A DNA stretch of 64,000 nt from Anaerolineales bacterium (GCA_020847435.1 JADLBX010000003.1:19624-83623); one strand, 5' to 3'; numbered from the stretch's first letter, positions 1 through 8,728 are shown. Notes: a model not told the origin generated them from the letters alone. Numbers and translations are program-made.

Positions 1-413
1 AAGCCCATCTCAGCCGCTTCCGCTGCCGCGAGGACTTGAAAGCCGAGACCCAATGAAAGCGAGCTGCTATCCACGATTGTGATTTTGTTGGGGAAGTCGT
101 GTGCGGCTTGGCGCGCGACGTTGATAATGGCGGTCAACGTCCCTGCGGCGTGGATGGAGAGGACGTGTCCACAGCCGTGCGAGAGGAGGGAGTCGTAGCG
201 GGACGCGAAATCGCCGATCGAAGGCGCGGCAGTTGTCGGGTAGGGGTGAAGCGCAGCGAGTCGATTGTAGAAATCCTCCCGGGAGATTCCGCTTCCATCC
301 GCGTATTCTTTTCCATCGAGAATCAAAATCGAAGGGACAACTTCGAGTCTGTGTTGTTCGATCAGATCGTTTGGGAGGTCGCAGGTGGAATCGGTGACGA
401 TGCCGAGTTTCAT
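1..413 (-). CDS. DegV family fatty-acid-binding protein (partial, 3' end missing)
   Basis: Reading leftward from ATG at 411-413 gives MKLGIVTDSTCDLPNDLI, the N-terminal signature of DegV (EDD-fold) proteins, with the strand and TDST motif at residues 6-9. Further on it has a TTAAPSIGDF segment and HAAGTLTAIINVARQAA, where DegV proteins usually have SGTYQSA-like residues around the bound fatty acid headgroup. About 137 residues are inside the window and the C-terminal half lies off the left edge. Some DegV proteins (FakB) present fatty acids to the FakA kinase; whether this one does cannot be told here. It starts 1 bp after the stop of the lipoprotein gene upstream, so it is the last visible gene of the PBP-YwbE-lipoprotein operon. 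Confidence 0.85.
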   Translation of the reverse strand, partial: MKLGIVTDSTCDLPNDLIEQHRLEVVPSILILDGKEYADGSGISREDFYNRLAALHPYPTTAAPSIGDFASRYDSLLSHGCGHVLSIHAAGTLTAIINVARQAAHDFPNKITIVDSSSLSLGLGFQVLAAAEAAEMG

Positions 414-414
414 G

Positions 415-1497
415 TTAGGGCAGAGGGGGGAGCGTTTCCATAGACCACGTGGTGTAATACGTGGGACCATCTTTGGTGTATTGAAAGAGAAGAATCCAAT
501 AGCCGTTTAGCAACCTGCCCCACACGCTCGAGCCGGACGGGCGATATTCCACAATGGTCGTGTATTCGCCGGCTTTCAGAAGGGCGCTAACTTCGCCTTC
601 CAGGCTCGGTTCTTTTCTTATTTCCTGTTCCAAAAGCGTCGCCACTTCCATTGGCAGGATCGGGAACGGCTCAAGCCGTTCCATTTGCACCCACACCTCG
701 TCGCGCGCCACAAAGGGCCAGTAGATCGAGCCTTGTGGCGGGTTCACCCAATAGGTGGTTTTTGTTTTGGTGTTCCAGGTGACGAGCACCACTTTATGCA
801 CAAAATTTGGCTCGGTGAAGTAGTTCACCTTATCCGCCGAACCCGGATTGTTGTAAGCCAACGTATGCACGCGCCCCCACCCGCCTTGGATCGCTTCGAG
901 GGTGACAATGTTGCCGCCCATCGTCAGGCTTTCCATTTGCGGGAAACCCGCCCCGTTGAACAATGCCGTCGAGGGTGATTTCAAAAATATCAATTTCTTT
1001 TTATCGTGGTTATTAAGTTCGTCAATAAACGTCTCCCATCTGCCGGTCATGGGAGTTCGATGCGTGCCTGTCCCCTCCTTGGGTATGGGCGAGAGCGGCA
1101 CCACTTCCGGGGTTTGTTTCAGGTAGCTCCAATCGGGACCCACCGTCCGTGACTTGTAGTCATAGAGGGCAAGCTGGCTGTCGTGCTTGACGCGAAAATA
1201 TTGGATATTTTGCGACGGAGTCGAACTGGGCAGAATGAATGTAAACGGCGTGGACGTGACTACGGCTGTGAACGTGCTCCATGGCGTGGCAGTGAAGGTC
1301 GGCGTGATGGTGGCTGGCGGCAGAGCGGACTGTGTCTGCGTGGAGGCGACTGCGGCAGTCTGCTGGATGTACAACTGGATAGCGTTCGGGTCAGACGCAG
1401 GGACGGCTGGACCGCCCGTCGTCGGCGCGCACGCCAAGGCGAGGGCGAGCGCGGCAAACACGAGCAGCGCTCGCACAGCAGTTGACGACGATTTCAT
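415..1497 (-). CDS. Thr/Pro-linker lipoprotein, unknown function
   Basis: The 360-residue product has a basic N-terminus, a hydrophobic run and a lipobox-like LALAC (Cys at about residue 23), so it should be a lipoprotein on the outer face of the membrane. A short Thr/Pro-rich stalk (TPTFTATPWSTFTAVV, about residues 64-80) precedes a globular domain of about 270 residues that I do not recognise. The start overlaps the stop of the YwbE gene by 4 bp (ATGA), showing translational coupling, and DegV follows after 1 bp. Placement behind a penicillin-binding protein suggests an envelope role, but that is context only. Confidence 0.8.
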   Translation of the reverse strand: MKSSSTAVRALLVFAALALALACAPTTGGPAVPASDPNAIQLYIQQTAAVASTQTQSALPPATITPTFTATPWSTFTAVVTSTPFTFILPSSTPSQNIQYFRVKHDSQLALYDYKSRTVGPDWSYLKQTPEVVPLSPIPKEGTGTHRTPMTGRWETFIDELNNHDKKKLIFLKSPSTALFNGAGFPQMESLTMGGNIVTLEAIQGGWGRVHTLAYNNPGSADKVNYFTEPNFVHKVVLVTWNTKTKTTYWVNPPQGSIYWPFVARDEVWVQMERLEPFPILPMEVATLLEQEIRKEPSLEGEVSALLKAGEYTTIVEYRPSGSSVWGRLLNGYWILLFQYTKDGPTYYTTWSMETLPPLP

Positions 1498-1691
1498 TCT
1501 TCGACGATCTCCTTCACGCGCCCCACTTCCCCGCTCTGCAAGCGGACCTTGATGCCGTGCGGATGGTTCGGCGATTTGGTGAGGAGGTCTTTGACAATGC
1601 CCTTGGTCAATTTCCCTGTGGGTTGATCCTGTTTCTGGACGATCAGCACAGTTGTGCCGGGTTTGAGGTTCGCGCGTGTAGGAACGGTCAT
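1494..1691 (-). CDS. YwbE family protein
   Basis: This is a 65-residue basic protein whose core reads LKPGTTVLIVQKQDQPTGKL, then TKGIVKDLLT and HPHGIKVRLQSGEVGRVKEI. That is the full pattern of the small YwbE (DUF2196) family, a single beta-barrel-like domain of about 65 residues with no settled function. Length matches the family. It begins 7 bp after the penicillin-binding protein stop and overlaps the downstream lipoprotein start by 4 bp, so all are likely one transcript. Confidence 0.85.
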   Translation of the reverse strand: MTVPTRANLKPGTTVLIVQKQDQPTGKLTKGIVKDLLTKSPNHPHGIKVRLQSGEVGRVKEIVEE

Positions 1692-1698
1692 CGTTGGC

Positions 1699-4600
1699 TC
1701 ACGGCGTGGGGTTTGGCGTGGGCGTCTCGGTGGGAGGAGGCGTCAGGGTCGGGGTTTCGGAGGGGGTGGCGGTGGGCGCGTCGGTTGGCGGGAGTGGGGT
1801 GAGGCTGGGGGTGGCAGTTGGCTCGGGGGTCGGGGTAGGCAGGTTCAACGTCAGCGTGACGCGTTTTTCAGCGAAGAATTCCTCTCCGTTCATGAGGTAG
1901 ATCCGCAGGGTGATCGTGCTCGCGGTCACATCCTTCAAATTCCAGGTGAAGAGGTTGCCTTCCGATTCGATCTTGTCTGTGCCTTGTGCGAGGATCGTCC
2001 AGTTGTCGGGGTCGTTGCCCGTGCTGTATTCGAGCCGCCAGCCGCTGAGGTCGCCTTTGGTGACGCTGATGATGCCTTTGATGCCGAGGGTAGCGTCTGT
2101 GATGACATCGTTGTCTTTGAGGTTGGTGAATTCGAGAATCGGGCGCGGGTCGTCGGCGGAACATTCGCGGTCGGGCGCGAAGAACGGATTGCGCGGCATT
2201 TCGTGGGCTTCGAGCCAGTCGCGCCCGTCGCCGGTGCGGAGCCATTTGCGCGCCCATTCGTCTTTGACGTTCATCACGAGTTCTTCTTTGTCGAAATCGG
2301 GGCAGGCATTGCCTGCGATCAAGCCCGTCCACGTGTCAATTTCAGTTTGGCGGAGCAGGTCTTGCGAGGCAGGCAGGGGTGGTTGGTCGAACGCGTAGAA
2401 TTCACTGCGTTGACCGCCTTTGCACCAGTTGGAGGGTTCGGCTCCCGAAACGGCGCAAATGATCTTTTCGGTGATGCCCGGTGGAATGGTGAACGGGCTG
2501 GGCGTGTTGTTCGGGCTGACGATCGGGACCGCGTAAGCCATAAATTGCGCCCAGATCGGCGCCGCACCGGTGGTGCCGGAAGTGTTGACCATGGGTGTGT
2601 AATCCGCGTTGCCGACCCACACGCCGGTGACGAGATCGGGGGTGTAGCCGAGCGTCCAGTTGTCGTAGACGTTGACGCCGTCGGCGCCGCGCGGGTCGCC
2701 GGCGGTGCCGGTCTTTGCCGCCGCCTGGAAAGGCAGGTTCAAAATGGAGTTTGGACCGAACATCCACGCGCGGGCTTGCGTGTCGGAAAGGATCGAGGAG
2801 ATCAGGAACGCGTGTTCGGCGCGGATGACTTGTTCGGCTTGCGGCGGCTGATATTCGTAGATCACGTTGCCTTCGAAGTCAACGATCTTGAGGATCGCCA
2901 CCGGGGGAAGTTTTTTGCCGCCGTTCGCCATCACGGAAAAGGCGGAGGTCATATCGAGCAGGCTCACTTCGCCGCCGCCGAGCGTGAGCGCGAGTCCGTA
3001 TTGGTCGCTCTTGAGGCTGGTGATGCCGAGGCGTTCTGCCATGGCGATCATGCCGTCTTTTTCCGGCGTGTTCGGGTCGTCGTAGACGCCGACGAATTGA
3101 AGCGCTTTTACCGCCGGCACATTGAACGAATTGGATAACGCGGCGCGCACGGTGACCGGTCCGTGAAATTTGCCGTCGTAGTTGATGGGCGAATACGGTG
3201 GGTTTGCGCCGTCGGGGAAGTCGGTCGGCACGTCCCAGATGAGCGTCGAGGGCGTCCAGCCTTTTTCGAACGCGGCGAGGTAGGTGATGGGCTTGATCGA
3301 AGAGCCGGGCTGACGCGTGGCGCTATCCGCCATGTTAATCTGCCCGGCGATCGCGTCGTTGTTGAAATCGGGCGAGCCGACCATGGCGAGGATCTCGCCG
3401 GTGGAGGGTTTGAGCGCCACGAGCGCGCCATTCTTCGCGTTCTTGTCGGCGATCGCCGCCAGCTGTTCGGCGACCAGTCTCTGCGCTTCGTCTTGAAGCG
3501 TCGGGTCAATGGTGGTGTAGACGATGAACCCGGAGCGATAGATGGTCTGCGCGTCGTACTGCGCTTCCAGTTTCGAGCGGACGAAGTTCACCCAATGCGG
3601 GTATTTGGCGTTGAAGCTCGGCGCCCTGAAGTTGTACGTTTTGATGTAATCTGCCGCCTGCACCGCCGCGAGCTGGTCCACGCAGACCGGCGTTTCGCTG
3701 TTGCTGACGGGGATACATCCCTCCGACTGACTCAACCCGAACATCAACACCAACACTTGTTGTTGCCGCGTCAGGGTCACGTCGCGGTTTGTGTAAATAT
3801 CGTAGACCGACGGCGATTGCGGCAGACCGGCGAGGAACGAGGCTTCGGCAAGCGTCAACTGGTTTGCCGTTTTGTTGAAATAAGTTTCCGCGGCGGCTTC
3901 GATCCCGTAGGCGAGGTTGCCGTAATAGATCTCGTTGAGATACAACTCAAGGATTTCATCCTTCGAGTAGCGGCGGGTGATCTCTGCGGCGAGGATGATC
4001 TCGCGCACTTTGCGCGCATACGTCCGCTGGGCGCGCTCTTCGGGGGTCAACAATAACGCCCGCGCCAATTGCTGGGTGATGGTGGATGCGCCGCCGCCCT
4101 GCCCGTCGGTGCGATAGTTTTCCCACAACGCGCGGATGATCGCCCACGCGTCGAAGCCGGGATGTGTGTAAAAATCCTGGTCTTCGGTGGCGATCGTCGC
4201 CGCCACAAGCGCGGGCGAAATTCTGTCGAGCGTCACGTAAGTCCTGCGTCCCGCCGTCGGGTCGAGGATTTCGTAAAGGAGATTTCCGTTCCTGTCCAAA
4301 ATGCGCGTGGTCTCGAATTGCGAAGCGCGGTTCTTCAGGTCGTCCACGCTGGGGAGCGTGCGGGCGATCGAGTAATACGAGAAGATCAAAACCGAGCCGC
4401 CGAGGATGGCAAGGATGACAAACCCGAACAGGGCAAGCACGGCGCTGCGCGCCAAACATCCGCCCGTGCGCTTCCAATCAATGGAATTCCAATCGAACGA
4501 TGCGGATTGAGGCTTACGCGGCTGACTCGGCGGCGAGACGCGGCGCGTCTCCGTCAGCCCGCGCGGGCGGCTGACCGGTTCATACGCGACGGGCGACACG

Positions 4601-4860
4601 CGCGTCCCTTCCAGGTCCACTTCGTTGACGCGGCGCGGCAGGGGCATATTGTTCTCGTCCAGCGCGATATGCCGCGGCGCATCCCCCTCTCCCTGCAAGG
4701 CAGAGGGGCGGGGTGAGGGTCCAGACTTGCTTTTCGCGCTCGCCTTTGTCGTCCCCTGCTCGTTCGTCTTCGGCTCGATGGGAGGTTCGGCGCGCGTCTC
4801 GGCTTCAGAGTCGAGTAACCGTTTTACTTTTTTGGCTTGGTCTTCTTCGTTGTTCATCAT
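1699..4860 (-). CDS. Bifunctional penicillin-binding protein 1A (transglycosylase/transpeptidase)
   Basis: This 1053-residue class A PBP polymerises lipid II into glycan strands and cross-links the peptides outside the membrane. A disordered N-terminal region (1-130) is followed by one membrane helix (about 138-163). The GT51 domain has catalytic Glu226 in EDQDFYTHPGFD, then STITQQLARALLL and ELYLNEIYYG. The transpeptidase has SSIK (Ser520), SNSFN near 590 and KTGTA near 735. The C-terminus is a Thr/Pro-rich tail ending in TPTPNPTP, common in this genome's surface proteins. Residues 48-62 appear to come from an in-frame dispersed repeat. It heads an operon with YwbE, a lipoprotein and DegV. 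The start could be either of the first two Met codons. Confidence 0.95.
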   Translation of the reverse strand: MMNNEEDQAKKVKRLLDSEAETRAEPPIEPKTNEQGTTKASAKSKSGPSPRPSALQGEGDAPRHIALDENNMPLPRRVNEVDLEGTRVSPVAYEPVSRPRGLTETRRVSPPSQPRKPQSASFDWNSIDWKRTGGCLARSAVLALFGFVILAILGGSVLIFSYYSIARTLPSVDDLKNRASQFETTRILDRNGNLLYEILDPTAGRRTYVTLDRISPALVAATIATEDQDFYTHPGFDAWAIIRALWENYRTDGQGGGASTITQQLARALLLTPEERAQRTYARKVREIILAAEITRRYSKDEILELYLNEIYYGNLAYGIEAAAETYFNKTANQLTLAEASFLAGLPQSPSVYDIYTNRDVTLTRQQQVLVLMFGLSQSEGCIPVSNSETPVCVDQLAAVQAADYIKTYNFRAPSFNAKYPHWVNFVRSKLEAQYDAQTIYRSGFIVYTTIDPTLQDEAQRLVAEQLAAIADKNAKNGALVALKPSTGEILAMVGSPDFNNDAIAGQINMADSATRQPGSSIKPITYLAAFEKGWTPSTLIWDVPTDFPDGANPPYSPINYDGKFHGPVTVRAALSNSFNVPAVKALQFVGVYDDPNTPEKDGMIAMAERLGITSLKSDQYGLALTLGGGEVSLLDMTSAFSVMANGGKKLPPVAILKIVDFEGNVIYEYQPPQAEQVIRAEHAFLISSILSDTQARAWMFGPNSILNLPFQAAAKTGTAGDPRGADGVNVYDNWTLGYTPDLVTGVWVGNADYTPMVNTSGTTGAAPIWAQFMAYAVPIVSPNNTPSPFTIPPGITEKIICAVSGAEPSNWCKGGQRSEFYAFDQPPLPASQDLLRQTEIDTWTGLIAGNACPDFDKEELVMNVKDEWARKWLRTGDGRDWLEAHEMPRNPFFAPDRECSADDPRPILEFTNLKDNDVITDATLGIKGIISVTKGDLSGWRLEYSTGNDPDNWTILAQGTDKIESEGNLFTWNLKDVTASTITLRIYLMNGEEFFAEKRVTLTLNLPTPTPEPTATPSLTPLPPTDAPTATPSETPTLTPPPTETPTPNPTP
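4681..4722 (-). repeat. GC-rich dispersed repeat inside the PBP coding sequence
   Basis: The segment reads on the minus strand as a CCCTCACCCC...CCTCTGC...GGGAGAGGGG pattern, a type of dispersed intergenic repeat often seen in bacteria. Here it lies in frame within the disordered N-terminus of the PBP, encoding PSPRPSALQGEGDAP. Related pieces occur near 33883-33925 and 45768-45795. Confidence 0.5.
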
Positions 4861-4955
4861 TGATACTCAGAAAGTCGGTGGATTAGAGACTGAATACATC
4901 CTTCACCACTCATCATTCATCCTTGTGCTTCAAATCGTCAATCGTAAATCGTAAA

Positions 4956-5402
4956 TCAAACTGGTTTGCTTACCATCAACACTGTCCACATTCCGCGATG
5001 ACAGACCTCGCCGTTCTGATTCTTGATCTCGACCGAAATCTTCACCGAGCCTCCGCCGATGCGCGGCAAGGCTTTGGTCTCCGTGGTTTCCATTTCCGCA
5101 TAAATCGCATCGCCGATAAAGACCGGCTTGACGAACTTCCATTCATTGATCTCACGGAAAGCGATCACCGTGCCGTCCAATATGCCCGTCTTCCATGCCA
5201 AGCCCAACGCGTACGACAATCCCAAAACCCCGTGCGCGATCTGCTTCCCGAACGGGGTCGTCTTGCTAAACTCCGCGTCGGTGTGGATGCGGTTATCGTC
5301 GCCGGTCAACGCGGCGAACTGCATAATGTCGGCTTCGGTGATCGTCCGTTTCTCTGTCGCGATCTTTTCACCGATCATGAACTCTTCAAAATATTTACCC
5401 AT
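4956..5402 (-). CDS. MaoC-like (R)-specific enoyl-CoA hydratase
   Basis: The 148-residue hot-dog-fold protein carries the hydratase 2 motif: TGDDNRIHTDAEF (catalytic Asp and His) followed by PFGKQIAHGVLGLSYALG. Family members hydrate trans-2-enoyl-CoA to (R)-3-hydroxyacyl-CoA, feeding beta-oxidation or polyhydroxyalkanoate metabolism. Length is typical for a stand-alone MaoC/PhaJ-type protein. The ATG is preceded by AGGAG at 8 nt spacing. The next gene downstream (PBP) begins 95 bp later and is functionally unrelated. The exact acyl substrate cannot be read from sequence. Confidence 0.88.
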   Translation of the reverse strand: MGKYFEEFMIGEKIATEKRTITEADIMQFAALTGDDNRIHTDAEFSKTTPFGKQIAHGVLGLSYALGLAWKTGILDGTVIAFREINEWKFVKPVFIGDAIYAEMETTETKALPRIGGGSVKISVEIKNQNGEVCHRGMWTVLMVSKPV

Positions 5403-5525
5403 GTGTAGTCTCCTAGTTTCCTGGTTTGATCGTTTGATAGTTTCATAATCTGGTTGTTGTCTCTCGTGCTATTGGTGAACAGACCAGCCGACTATCGGAC
5501 TAGCGAACCAAATAAATTATACCCT

Positions 5526-5554
5526 TTGACCTCCCGCCCTTCTGCCCGTACAAT
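5526..5554 (+). promoter_or_regulatory. Sigma70-type promoter, apparently leaderless
   Basis: TTGACC (5526-5531) and TACAAT (5549-5554) are spaced by exactly 17 bp. Only 8 nt separate the -10 box from the ATG at 5563, so transcription would start at or next to the start codon. Confidence 0.7.
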
Positions 5555-5562
5555 ACTGCCCT

Positions 5563-7929
5563 ATGCGCGATTGGTCTCTTGCCCTCGGCGACCCGCTCTG
5601 CCTCACCCTCGCGGCAGATGCCCGCCTCTCCATTCCTGATTACCTCAACGATCACATCTGGGAGCTCGAATTCGGCGGCGCCGAGCCAGCCTCGTTAGCG
5701 CTCCGCACCACCTATGGCTTGCGCGCCAAAGCGCTGCGCATCTTCTTCCGCTTTGGCGAAGGCAAAAAAAACGTCAGCGACCCGAACGTCTTCGCCCTCC
5801 TGCCGACCATCCGCCGCGTCTATCCAAACTTCGTCAGCGTGGATTATTCTCCATTACCCAACATTGACGTAAACGCCGAATACTGGGTTCCACAATCCAA
5901 CGCGGTCTGCGGACGCGTGACCGTCGCCAACAAGTCCAACAAAAACCGAAAAATAAATCTTGAACTTTGCGCGGTGTTGATTCCGATTGACGGACAAGGC
6001 ATGGCGAACGCGCAGGCGCAAATGGTCAACATCCTCGCGGGGCAAACAGGCGGACTCTTCCCCGTCCTGTTTATGACCGGCGGACCCGCACATGGAGGCG
6101 GGCCTCACCCCTCGCTTCATCTCGACCTCGAGCTGGGTCCGGGAGCGACGCGTCAACTCACCTGGACGCAAGCCGCGGCAGACAACCTGCAAACTTCCTT
6201 CGAACTTGCGCGTCAAACCGCCGCGCGCCCGTGGGAAGCGGAACGCGCCCGCCTCGAACTCGTCAACGCCAGCCAGACGATTGACATCCGCACCGCCGAT
6301 AAAGAATGGGACGCGGCGTTCGCCTTGAGTCAATCCGCCGCGCTTGGTTTGTTCTTCCCACCGAATGAACATTTGCCCCATCCCTCCCTCGTCTCTGCGC
6401 GCGGACCCGACAACGGCTATTCCCCACGCGGCGATGGCTCGGACTATCCCGCCGCCTGGAACGGGCAATCTCCCTTCGACGCGTATTATCTTTCGGAGGT
6501 GTTGCCTGCTTCTCAAGCCGCGCAAGACCTGTTGAAAAATTTTCTCGCCGCTCAAAACGAAAACGGCGAAATAGACGGCAAGCTTGGCTTGGCAGGTCAA
6601 CGCGGACGTTACCTCGCTGCGCCGTTGCTTGCTTCTCTTGCTTGGAAATTGTACGAAAAATCGGAAGACCAGGAATTTCTGAAACAAGTTTTTCCATACT
6701 TGCATAAATTTTTCTGGTCGTGGTTCTCGCCTGAATACGACGAAGACCGCGATGGGCTTCCGCAATGGAAACACGTTTTGCAAACGGGCTTTGAAGACAA
6801 CCCGCTGTTCGATCAGTGGCACGCGTGGTCGCTGGGCGTGAATATCGCGCAAGTGCACAGCCCCGCGCTCGAAGCCATGCTCTATCACGAAGCCATGTGC
6901 CTGATCAAAATGGCGGAAACGCTCGAGGAGAACAACTCGTTGACTCTGTTGCGCGAACAAGCCGCGAAACTGCGCGCCGCGATCGAGTCCGCGTGGCAGG
7001 CGCAGACGGGGTTATATCATTACCGCGAACGCGGCACGGGCTTGAGCCTTGAAGGCAGGGTGTTGCTCAAGCAAAAAGGCTCCGGCACGGCAACGCTGAA
7101 GATGAAATTCGAGGGGCAGGTCCGCTTGCAGGTGGAGGTGCAGGCTCACAGTCCGGGGGCGAAGCGTCCGCAGGTTCGCATCCACCAATTTTCCACGAAG
7201 CCTGCCGACGAGGTGATCGAAAGCGGCGCGTATCAATGGCGCAGTAGCGGCGCGGTGTACACCACGCGGAAAACGTTTTTGAAACTGGCGAAGATCGCGG
7301 TGCGCGGTTTGAACGCGGAGGATACGCTCATCGTCCGCACGCTCGATTACACCACCGAGGACCACACCCTGTTTATGCCGTTGTGGGCGGGCGTGCCCGA
7401 TGCAGGGCACGCGCAGATCATGATCGGGCGCGCGTTGTTGGACGCGGCGCGTTTTTATCGTCCGTTCGGCATCCCGGCCTGCCCATCGTTGACCCCGCCT
7501 GAAGCGGAGACCGTTTCGCAATCGGTCCACCTGCCGTGGAATCTTTTTATGTGCGAGGGTTTGTTGAGGTACGGCTTCCGTTCCGACGCGGCGCGTATCT
7601 TTGCTCACAACATGTCGGCGGTCATCCAAAACCTGAAGGTGAATCGCGCCTTCCACGCGCGCTACCACGCCGAAAAAGGGACGGGCATCGGCGAACGCAA
7701 CTCCCTGAGCGGACTCGCGCCGGTCGGTTTGTTTATGAAGATCCTCGGCGTGGAAATCCTCTCGCCCACGCGCGTGAGGCTCGAAGGCGAGAATCCTTTC
7801 CCCTGGGATGTGACGGTTCAGTTCAGAGGTCTAAAAGTGACGCGGGGAATGAAGCAGACCGAGATTGTTTTTGCCAACGGTAAATCTGTGACGGCGCCGA
7901 ACGGCGCGTCGGCGGTGGTGGAGGGGTAG
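5563..7929 (+). CDS. MGH1-like glycoside hydrolase
   Basis: This 788-residue cytoplasmic protein has no signal peptide. The N-terminal 200 residues look like a beta-sandwich. Residues about 250-680 resemble the (alpha/alpha)6 barrel of MGH1/GH63-like enzymes (trehalase and glucosidase relatives), with many Trp and acidic residues such as WNGQSPFDAYYLSEVLP, WSPEYDEDRDGLPQW and NEGE-like segments. A jelly-roll C-terminus closes the protein. The substrate may be a glucoside or mannoside, but I cannot assign it. The last 14 codons (…TAPNGASAVVEG) are duplicated 720 bp downstream, behind the PIN toxin module. The start is fixed by the adjacent promoter. Confidence 0.75.
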   Translation: MRDWSLALGDPLCLTLAADARLSIPDYLNDHIWELEFGGAEPASLALRTTYGLRAKALRIFFRFGEGKKNVSDPNVFALLPTIRRVYPNFVSVDYSPLPNIDVNAEYWVPQSNAVCGRVTVANKSNKNRKINLELCAVLIPIDGQGMANAQAQMVNILAGQTGGLFPVLFMTGGPAHGGGPHPSLHLDLELGPGATRQLTWTQAAADNLQTSFELARQTAARPWEAERARLELVNASQTIDIRTADKEWDAAFALSQSAALGLFFPPNEHLPHPSLVSARGPDNGYSPRGDGSDYPAAWNGQSPFDAYYLSEVLPASQAAQDLLKNFLAAQNENGEIDGKLGLAGQRGRYLAAPLLASLAWKLYEKSEDQEFLKQVFPYLHKFFWSWFSPEYDEDRDGLPQWKHVLQTGFEDNPLFDQWHAWSLGVNIAQVHSPALEAMLYHEAMCLIKMAETLEENNSLTLLREQAAKLRAAIESAWQAQTGLYHYRERGTGLSLEGRVLLKQKGSGTATLKMKFEGQVRLQVEVQAHSPGAKRPQVRIHQFSTKPADEVIESGAYQWRSSGAVYTTRKTFLKLAKIAVRGLNAEDTLIVRTLDYTTEDHTLFMPLWAGVPDAGHAQIMIGRALLDAARFYRPFGIPACPSLTPPEAETVSQSVHLPWNLFMCEGLLRYGFRSDAARIFAHNMSAVIQNLKVNRAFHARYHAEKGTGIGERNSLSGLAPVGLFMKILGVEILSPTRVRLEGENPFPWDVTVQFRGLKVTRGMKQTEIVFANGKSVTAPNGASAVVEG

Positions 7930-7932
7930 TTT
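7889..7932 (+). repeat. Direct repeat, left copy (end of glycoside hydrolase gene)
   Basis: These 44 bp encode the last codons and stop of the hydrolase. They recur at 8609-8652 with only two mismatches (7909/8629 and 7923/8643). The two copies flank the toxin-antitoxin module exactly. Confidence 0.95.
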
Positions 7933-7940
7933 CTTGGGGG

Positions 7941-7946
7941 TATAAT
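7941..7946 (+). promoter_or_regulatory. -10 box of the PIN toxin module
   Basis: A perfect TATAAT sits 19 bp before the antitoxin ATG, just inside the left direct repeat. A convincing -35 box is not visible, which would fit autoregulated expression. A GAGCGAGG purine tract before the ATG serves as ribosome binding site. Confidence 0.45.
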
Positions 7947-7964
7947 GATCGAGCGAGGTGCGCC

Positions 7965-8201
7965 ATGACCGAATTAGAGCAAACCATCATACGTGAAATC
8001 TCCACACTGCCAAAATCACGCTTACCCGATGTTCTGAAATATATTCGATTTATCAAAATCGGGCTGGCGGACAAAGATGAGATCGACCGGCGCTTCGATG
8101 AATCATGGACGCGTGTGCGCGCCCGCGCAAAGGAACTAAATATTACGCAAGAAGATATTGACGCCGAAATTCGCGTGGTGCGTGAGGATAAAAATAGGTG
8201 A
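7965..8201 (+). CDS. Putative antitoxin partner of PIN toxin
   Basis: The 78-residue acidic/basic helical protein (MTELEQTIIREISTLPKSRL) resembles the short antitoxins paired with PIN-domain toxins, whose N-terminus forms a helical element and whose charged C-terminal tail (DIDAEIRVVREDKNR) wraps the toxin. No DNA-binding motif is obvious to me. Its TGA overlaps the toxin ATG (TGATG), the usual arrangement of such modules. The function is inferred from size, overlap and partner. Confidence 0.65.
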   Translation: MTELEQTIIREISTLPKSRLPDVLKYIRFIKIGLADKDEIDRRFDESWTRVRARAKELNITQEDIDAEIRVVREDKNR

Positions 8202-8611
8202 TGCGTGTCGTCATAGACACCAATATCATGGTCTCGGCATATTTGGGGGGAGTCTTGGAAACCGTCATCATCCGCTGGCGATCTGGAAAGTTTACATTGA
8301 TCGTCAGCAACGAAATAGCAGATGAATATCACGAAGTGCTGAATCGTCCAAAATTCAAAATCGAGCGAGAGGAGGTGGACGACTTCTTCGCGCTTCTGTT
8401 TTCAAGGGCGGAATTTGTCGAGCCTGCTGAGGGCATTGACGTTATCAAATCCGATTCCAGCGACAACAAATTTCTCGAAGCGGCAATTGCAGGGCAGGCG
8501 GATTACATTGTCAGCGGGGATAATCACCTTCTGGACTTACGGGAATTTCGCAGTATTCCGATCATCACGGCAAGGAAATTTATTGAAAAACTTGATGAAG
8601 CCAACCTATGA
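8201..8611 (+). CDS. PIN-domain toxin (putative ribonuclease)
   Basis: This 136-residue PIN protein starts MRVVIDTNIMVSAYLG (first catalytic Asp in VIDTN), continues with EIADEYHEVLNRPKF (conserved Glu) and has the third acidic cluster DSSDNKFLEAAIAGQADYIVSGD. Spacing and length match the TIGR00305 type of putative toxin that cleaves RNA with Mg ions. An in-frame GTG one codon upstream is an alternative start. The stop codon TGA (8609-8611) is supplied by the first bases of the right-hand direct repeat. Confidence 0.85.
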   Translation: MRVVIDTNIMVSAYLGGVLETVIIRWRSGKFTLIVSNEIADEYHEVLNRPKFKIEREEVDDFFALLFSRAEFVEPAEGIDVIKSDSSDNKFLEAAIAGQADYIVSGDNHLLDLREFRSIPIITARKFIEKLDEANL

Positions 8612-8652
8612 CGGCGCCGAACGGCGCGGCGGCGGTGGTGGAAGGGTAGTTT
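8609..8652 (+). repeat. Direct repeat, right copy
   Basis: This is a second copy of the hydrolase 3' end (see 7889-7932), offset by 720 bp. It contains the toxin stop codon at its left edge and the former hydrolase stop at 8647-8649. It lies behind the toxin and has no start of its own, so it is a relic rather than a gene. Confidence 0.95.
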
Positions 8653-8670
8653 GATTGGTTAAAATGGAGC

Positions 8671-8707
8671 AAAATGCCAACAAGAATTATTCTTATTGGC
8701 ATTTTTG
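8671..8707 (+). terminator. Rho-independent terminator after the PIN module
   Basis: AAAATGCCAA and TTGGCATTTT form the outer stem, extended by AAGAA/TTCTT around a TTA loop with one mismatch, followed by a T run. A second TTGGCAT/ATGCCAA pair overlaps it at 8705-8722. Confidence 0.75.
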
Positions 8708-8728
8708 GCATAAAATGCCAATCACATC

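Noticed and set aside
1654..3138. Long plus-strand open frame (494 codons) across the PBP gene
   Set aside because: It is the antisense shadow of the PBP reading frame, full of Arg, Gly and Val with no domain, while the minus-strand frame has all PBP motifs.
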